Positions 17,775 through 17,815 of a stretch of 17,815 nucleotides of DNA are shown one piece after another. Origin of the DNA: Hyphochytrium catenoides (lineage: Eukaryota > Sar > Hyphochytriomycetes > Hyphochytriales > Hyphochytriaceae); contig FLMG01002071.1 in the NCBI GenBank assembly GCA_900088475.1, forward strand, positions 1-17,815, written 5' to 3'. The translations under genes were made by a program, and so were the position numbers. How positions within the stretch are numbered: position 1 is the first letter of the stretch; every line of letters starts with the position of its first letter. The notes beneath the pieces were generated by a model. It was not told the DNA's origin. It did not search any database and saw only the letters and a list, made by a program, of their open reading frames with translations.

Positions 17775-17815
17775 CTATATTCTTATGCTTCTGCACCTCG
17801 GAGCATTCATATCCT

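Noticed and set aside
1-17815. CRISPR arrays, bacterial operon signals, transposase or reverse transcriptase
   Set aside because: Looked for regularly spaced repeats and such motifs; none seen. The DNA is eukaryotic by its introns and targeting peptides.

Overview
The window is nuclear DNA from a unicellular eukaryote. Four of its five recognisable genes are split by short GT-AG introns (61-96 bases in three genes, 148-233 in one). Two encode proteins with mitochondrial-type leaders, and one carries an ER signal and a hydrophobic C-terminal tail. A seven-transmembrane receptor fused to a phosphatidylinositol phosphate kinase is known mainly from oomycetes and Dictyostelium-type amoebae. With mid-range base composition and compact introns, this points to a stramenopile (oomycete-like) or a perkinsid/alveolate protist. 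That assignment is inference; there is no rRNA or other taxonomic marker here.

Layout: 1-943 is upstream DNA with a cluster of CCAAT boxes and a long GA microsatellite. 944-1789 (+) is an intronless purine nucleoside phosphorylase. It converges with a five-exon (or longer) gene on the minus strand, 5218-2269, for the receptor-PIP kinase fusion. 5450-6965 is mostly non-coding, with one doubtful small minus-strand ORF. 9349-6966 (-) is a four-exon GH30 glucosylceramidase. 9350-11619 is non-coding as far as I can see. 12331-11620 (-) is a four-exon mitochondrial ISCU scaffold. 12332-14270 holds no gene I can support. 15977-14271 (-) is an eight-exon mitochondrial glycine-cleavage T protein. 15978-17240 is low-complexity intergenic DNA, and 17774-17241 (-) is an unrecognised ORF near the right edge. 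Every recognised gene except the phosphorylase reads on the minus strand.

The genes do not form one pathway: purine salvage, phosphoinositide signalling, sphingolipid breakdown, Fe-S cluster assembly and one-carbon/glycine metabolism. Exon boundaries were assigned by eye, by matching donor and acceptor phases and family motifs; all internal junctions given for the four spliced genes keep frame. The most unusual element is the receptor-kinase: it has eight predicted membrane segments instead of seven, a C2HC zinc-finger-like insert (CX2CX12HX3C) inside its lipid-kinase domain, and a 3n intron whose retention would replace the end of the kinase with a hydrophobic tail.
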